The notes under the pieces: model-generated
What the model was told of the DNA's origin: nothing
Seen by the model: only the letters and a program-made list of their open reading frames with translations
The model's database searches: none
Assembly (NCBI RefSeq): GCF_019689535.1
Contig: NZ_JADGHH010000006.1
Coordinates: forward strand, 1 to 39,184
From: Pigmentiphaga sp.
GTDB taxonomy: Bacteria > Pseudomonadota > Gammaproteobacteria > Burkholderiales > Burkholderiaceae_B
DNA length: 39,184 nt
Direction: 5' to 3'
Made by a program: the position numbers and the translations under genes
Shown: in pieces, positions 37,163 to 39,184 of the stretch
Layout: every line of letters starts with the position of its first letter
Numbering within the stretch: the first letter of the stretch is position 1

Positions 37163-39022
37163 TTAGTGATTGCCCGCTTGCTGCGCGCCTGGCTCAGTGA
37201 GCGACAGATAGAGATTATTCGGCGGCACTTCTTCCCCGAAAACGCTATTAGGCTGATCCAGCAGGTAGCCATGCAGGCGCCGCGTCTTACGCGGCCCCAT
37301 TACCGTGCAGGTCCAGATGTTCAAACCGTTGGTCTGCTTGCGATGCAACTGCAGTTTCTCGAACCGCTTCTGCACCCACTGCCAATCAGCCAGCCCGTCG
37401 CGCTTGGCCAGCGTCGCGATATGCGGATGTTCCTGAGTGTAGCGCTGAAACAGTCCCGGGCTGACTAGGTAGGCTGTATCGGCAACCGTGTGCACGAGCG
37501 CCTTGGCGTCGTTGATGATGAGCTTGCGCGAGGCGATCCCCTGCTGCAGCCATGCCATAAAATGCTCGCCGGATGGTTGCGTCGTGCAGGATGTTGACGC
37601 GGTCGAGCCGGCCGGCGTGGCCCATTCATCATCGTCAATGGGCGCCCGGTCGGTGGCGGTGTGGGCTTCTGGCTGGCGGATGTCCAAATCGTGCACTTGC
37701 ACCACCATCGTTAGCAGGTCCGCCATGACGTCGGGGGGCGCCGGGTTCGACGGCGGGTTGAGGTCAGCGGTGCCGTCACCATGCACCGGTGAGGGCACAC
37801 GGGCGTCTGCGCCGGTTTCGGCTACAGGCGCCGGCGAGGAAGCTGGGCTTTCGGCGTCCTGATTGTCCGGCGTCGTGTCGATCGTGACCGTGCCCGCAAA
37901 CGGCGCCGGCCGCTCGCCGCTTTCCCAGATCAACGCAGGAGCCAGGCGCAGCAACGTGAATGAGTGGGACCAGTCCGTGGCGCTGCGCACGGTCGCACGC
38001 CAGATCGCCTTGCCTGCTGGCGTCGGCTGCAACAGGTCATGGTCCTGCAGCACGTTGAACATCGCGCTGTTGTTGGCCGGAATGCCGTCGATCCCCTGCG
38101 ACAGCAGGTGGGCGCGCAGCTTGTCCGAGACGGTCTTGCTCACCAGCCACAGCGCATCCTGCGTCAGCCAGCCGTCCGATGCCTGGGGCTGGTTCAACTT
38201 CAGCTCTTCCTTCAACAGGTAGCGCAAGCCTTCGAGCAGCTTGCGTTGCAGCGCGTGCTTGGGCGCGGCCATCGCCTTCGCCGGGTCCCCGCCCAAAGCG
38301 TGGGCCACCGAGGCCCGGTCGGCCTGGATGACCAGTTCCCCCAGGACGCCGCCATGCTCGTATTGCCCTGCCAGCACGTACAGCAATGCCGACCACAGCA
38401 GCGGGAAGCCGCTGAGCCAGTCGAGGATGGTCGGGTCGAGTACGCGGGTATAGAGCAGTCCTGCCGCTGCGCTGTGCAAGCGGTACTCGCGCTCCGGGCG
38501 ATAGCGGAAGCGGTAACGCTGCTGCAAGGGGCCGTGCCACGGATGCCAGATGCGGCCGTCGGCCAGTTCGACGTGCAGGTCGACCGCGATCTTGCCGATG
38601 TCGTGCAGCAGCGCGGCGTAGGCCGCGGCAGCGGTCCAGGCTTCGGACTGCGCGGCCTGGTCTTCGGGCGTGGTGCCACTGGGCAGCAGGTAGGACTGCC
38701 GCAGTTTCAGGGCGTAGGCGACGACCTCCAGGCCGTGATCCAGCATGCCGCCTGGATAGGCATGGTGGTGGCTCTCCGACGCAGGGAACTGCTGGACCAG
38801 CTCGGCGTAGCGTTCCAGCGGGGCCAGGTACAGCGCGGCGAACTGCTTGCGCGACAGCGACGTGCGCTGCCAGATGTGTTCCAGCAGCTTCTTCCGCCGC
38901 GGCGTCGCCAGCAGCGCCGTGGCGGACTGCGGCCGCAGCAGCCCTTTCGGGGGATCAATGGCCGGCATCGGTGGCGGACTGGTGGCGGGCGGTGTTTTTT
39001 TCCGCTGGAACAGCGAGAGCAT
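37163..39022 (-). CDS. MobH-family relaxase (TraI_2, PFGI-1/ICEclc class)
   Basis: This 619-aa protein is expected to nick the element at oriT and lead the strand into the conjugation channel. The N-terminal TraI_2 domain carries the MobH histidine triad HHH (85-87, SESHHHAYPGG) and the HD pair H140-D141 (LLHDIGKIAVD). A Pro/Ala/Asp-rich linker (~420-500) is followed by the TraI_2 C-terminal domain (FMAWLQQGIASRKLIINDAK through the VMGPRKTRRLHGYLL region). ATG 39022 (MLSLFQRKK) is chosen: the ORF track extends to 39172, but its first residues are read from adapter sequence. It is transcribed towards the cargo, and is the only conjugation gene in the window. Confidence 0.9.
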   Translation of the reverse strand: MLSLFQRKKTPPATSPPPMPAIDPPKGLLRPQSATALLATPRRKKLLEHIWQRTSLSRKQFAALYLAPLERYAELVQQFPASESHHHAYPGGMLDHGLEVVAYALKLRQSYLLPSGTTPEDQAAQSEAWTAAAAYAALLHDIGKIAVDLHVELADGRIWHPWHGPLQQRYRFRYRPEREYRLHSAAAGLLYTRVLDPTILDWLSGFPLLWSALLYVLAGQYEHGGVLGELVIQADRASVAHALGGDPAKAMAAPKHALQRKLLEGLRYLLKEELKLNQPQASDGWLTQDALWLVSKTVSDKLRAHLLSQGIDGIPANNSAMFNVLQDHDLLQPTPAGKAIWRATVRSATDWSHSFTLLRLAPALIWESGERPAPFAGTVTIDTTPDNQDAESPASSPAPVAETGADARVPSPVHGDGTADLNPPSNPAPPDVMADLLTMVVQVHDLDIRQPEAHTATDRAPIDDDEWATPAGSTASTSCTTQPSGEHFMAWLQQGIASRKLIINDAKALVHTVADTAYLVSPGLFQRYTQEHPHIATLAKRDGLADWQWVQKRFEKLQLHRKQTNGLNIWTCTVMGPRKTRRLHGYLLDQPNSVFGEEVPPNNLYLSLTEPGAQQAGNH

Positions 39023-39143
39023 GGCGAAGTCCTTTTGATGGGCTGGCCGGAGAGCCTTTTGGCCTTTTCGGGTAGGGCCTTTCCCCTTGACCCCGTTCCC
39101 TTGCCCCTTGCCGGCCCCTTTGGTCTTTTGGAAGCCTTTGGGT

Positions 39144-39184
39144 GTGTGTCTTATACACAACTCCGAGCCCACGAGACGGAGCTA
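39144..39184 (+). other. Residual Illumina Nextera adapter at contig end
   Basis: The end reads GTCTTATACACA, then CTCCGAGCCCACGAGAC, then GGAGCTA. This is the Nextera transposase mosaic end and read-2 adapter with about three mismatches, followed by seven bases matching an i7 index (GGAGCTAC) as I remember it. The sequence is therefore not genomic. The exact junction is uncertain by a few bases because the mosaic end is imperfect. Confidence 0.9.

Overview
The window reads as the left end of an integrative and conjugative element (ICE) of the ICEclc / PAGI-2 / PFGI-1 class in a high-GC gammaproteobacterium or betaproteobacterium. A pseudomonad or xanthomonad host is plausible, but the species cannot be fixed from sequence alone. 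The evidence is a complete tRNA-Gly(GCC) whose 3' end carries an 18-bp att-like core, a P4/ICE-type tyrosine integrase transcribed away from it, and a MobH (TraI_2) relaxase at the far end. The right att site and the rest of the conjugation genes are outside the window. The last ~40 bases look like residual Illumina Nextera adapter, so the right edge is a contig end and not biology.

Layout. 1-440: tRNA-Gly, att core and a terminator. 443-4229: integrase, a LysR effector-domain-only protein, a small XRE regulator and a full LysR regulator. 4524-14834: a tightly packed minus-strand run of twelve genes, probably one operon read from 14834 leftwards. In transcription order these are aldo/keto reductase, signal-bearing flavodoxin, two SDRs, aldo/keto reductase, nitroreductase, Tat/lipobox aldo/keto reductase, exported alpha/beta hydrolase, exported cytochrome P460, DUF4405-like membrane cytochrome, exported cupin and a YdgJ-like Gfo/Idh/MocA oxidoreductase. 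15017-20980: a minus-strand MarR / aldehyde dehydrogenase / GMC alcohol dehydrogenase / FUSC exporter cassette, flanked by two similar copies of a LysR promoter and start region. The MarR and ALDH genes carry five single-base frameshifts.

20944-29160: plus-strand tandem LysR genes, then Zn-alcohol dehydrogenase, Bcr/CflA MFS exporter, exported double CMD-domain protein, two exported alpha/beta hydrolases and an atypical SDR. 29169-30319: one IS5-family element. 30463-36150: a complete fusaric-acid-type efflux operon (FUSC, DUF1656, HlyD, outer-membrane factor) with a divergent MarR regulator. 36151-37162: no intact gene, but a decayed relaxase-like fragment. 37163-39022: relaxase.

Taken together, the cargo looks like a mobile package for handling toxic or reactive small organic molecules (aldehydes, ketones, nitro or nitrile compounds, lactones/esters, aromatic acids). 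Cytoplasmic and exported oxidoreductases and hydrolases are combined with at least three exporters and several LysR/MarR sensors. The twelve-gene run, with several redox proteins directed out of the cytoplasm beside a P460/cytochrome-b-like pair, is the best candidate for an undescribed system. Its substrate cannot be read from the sequence.
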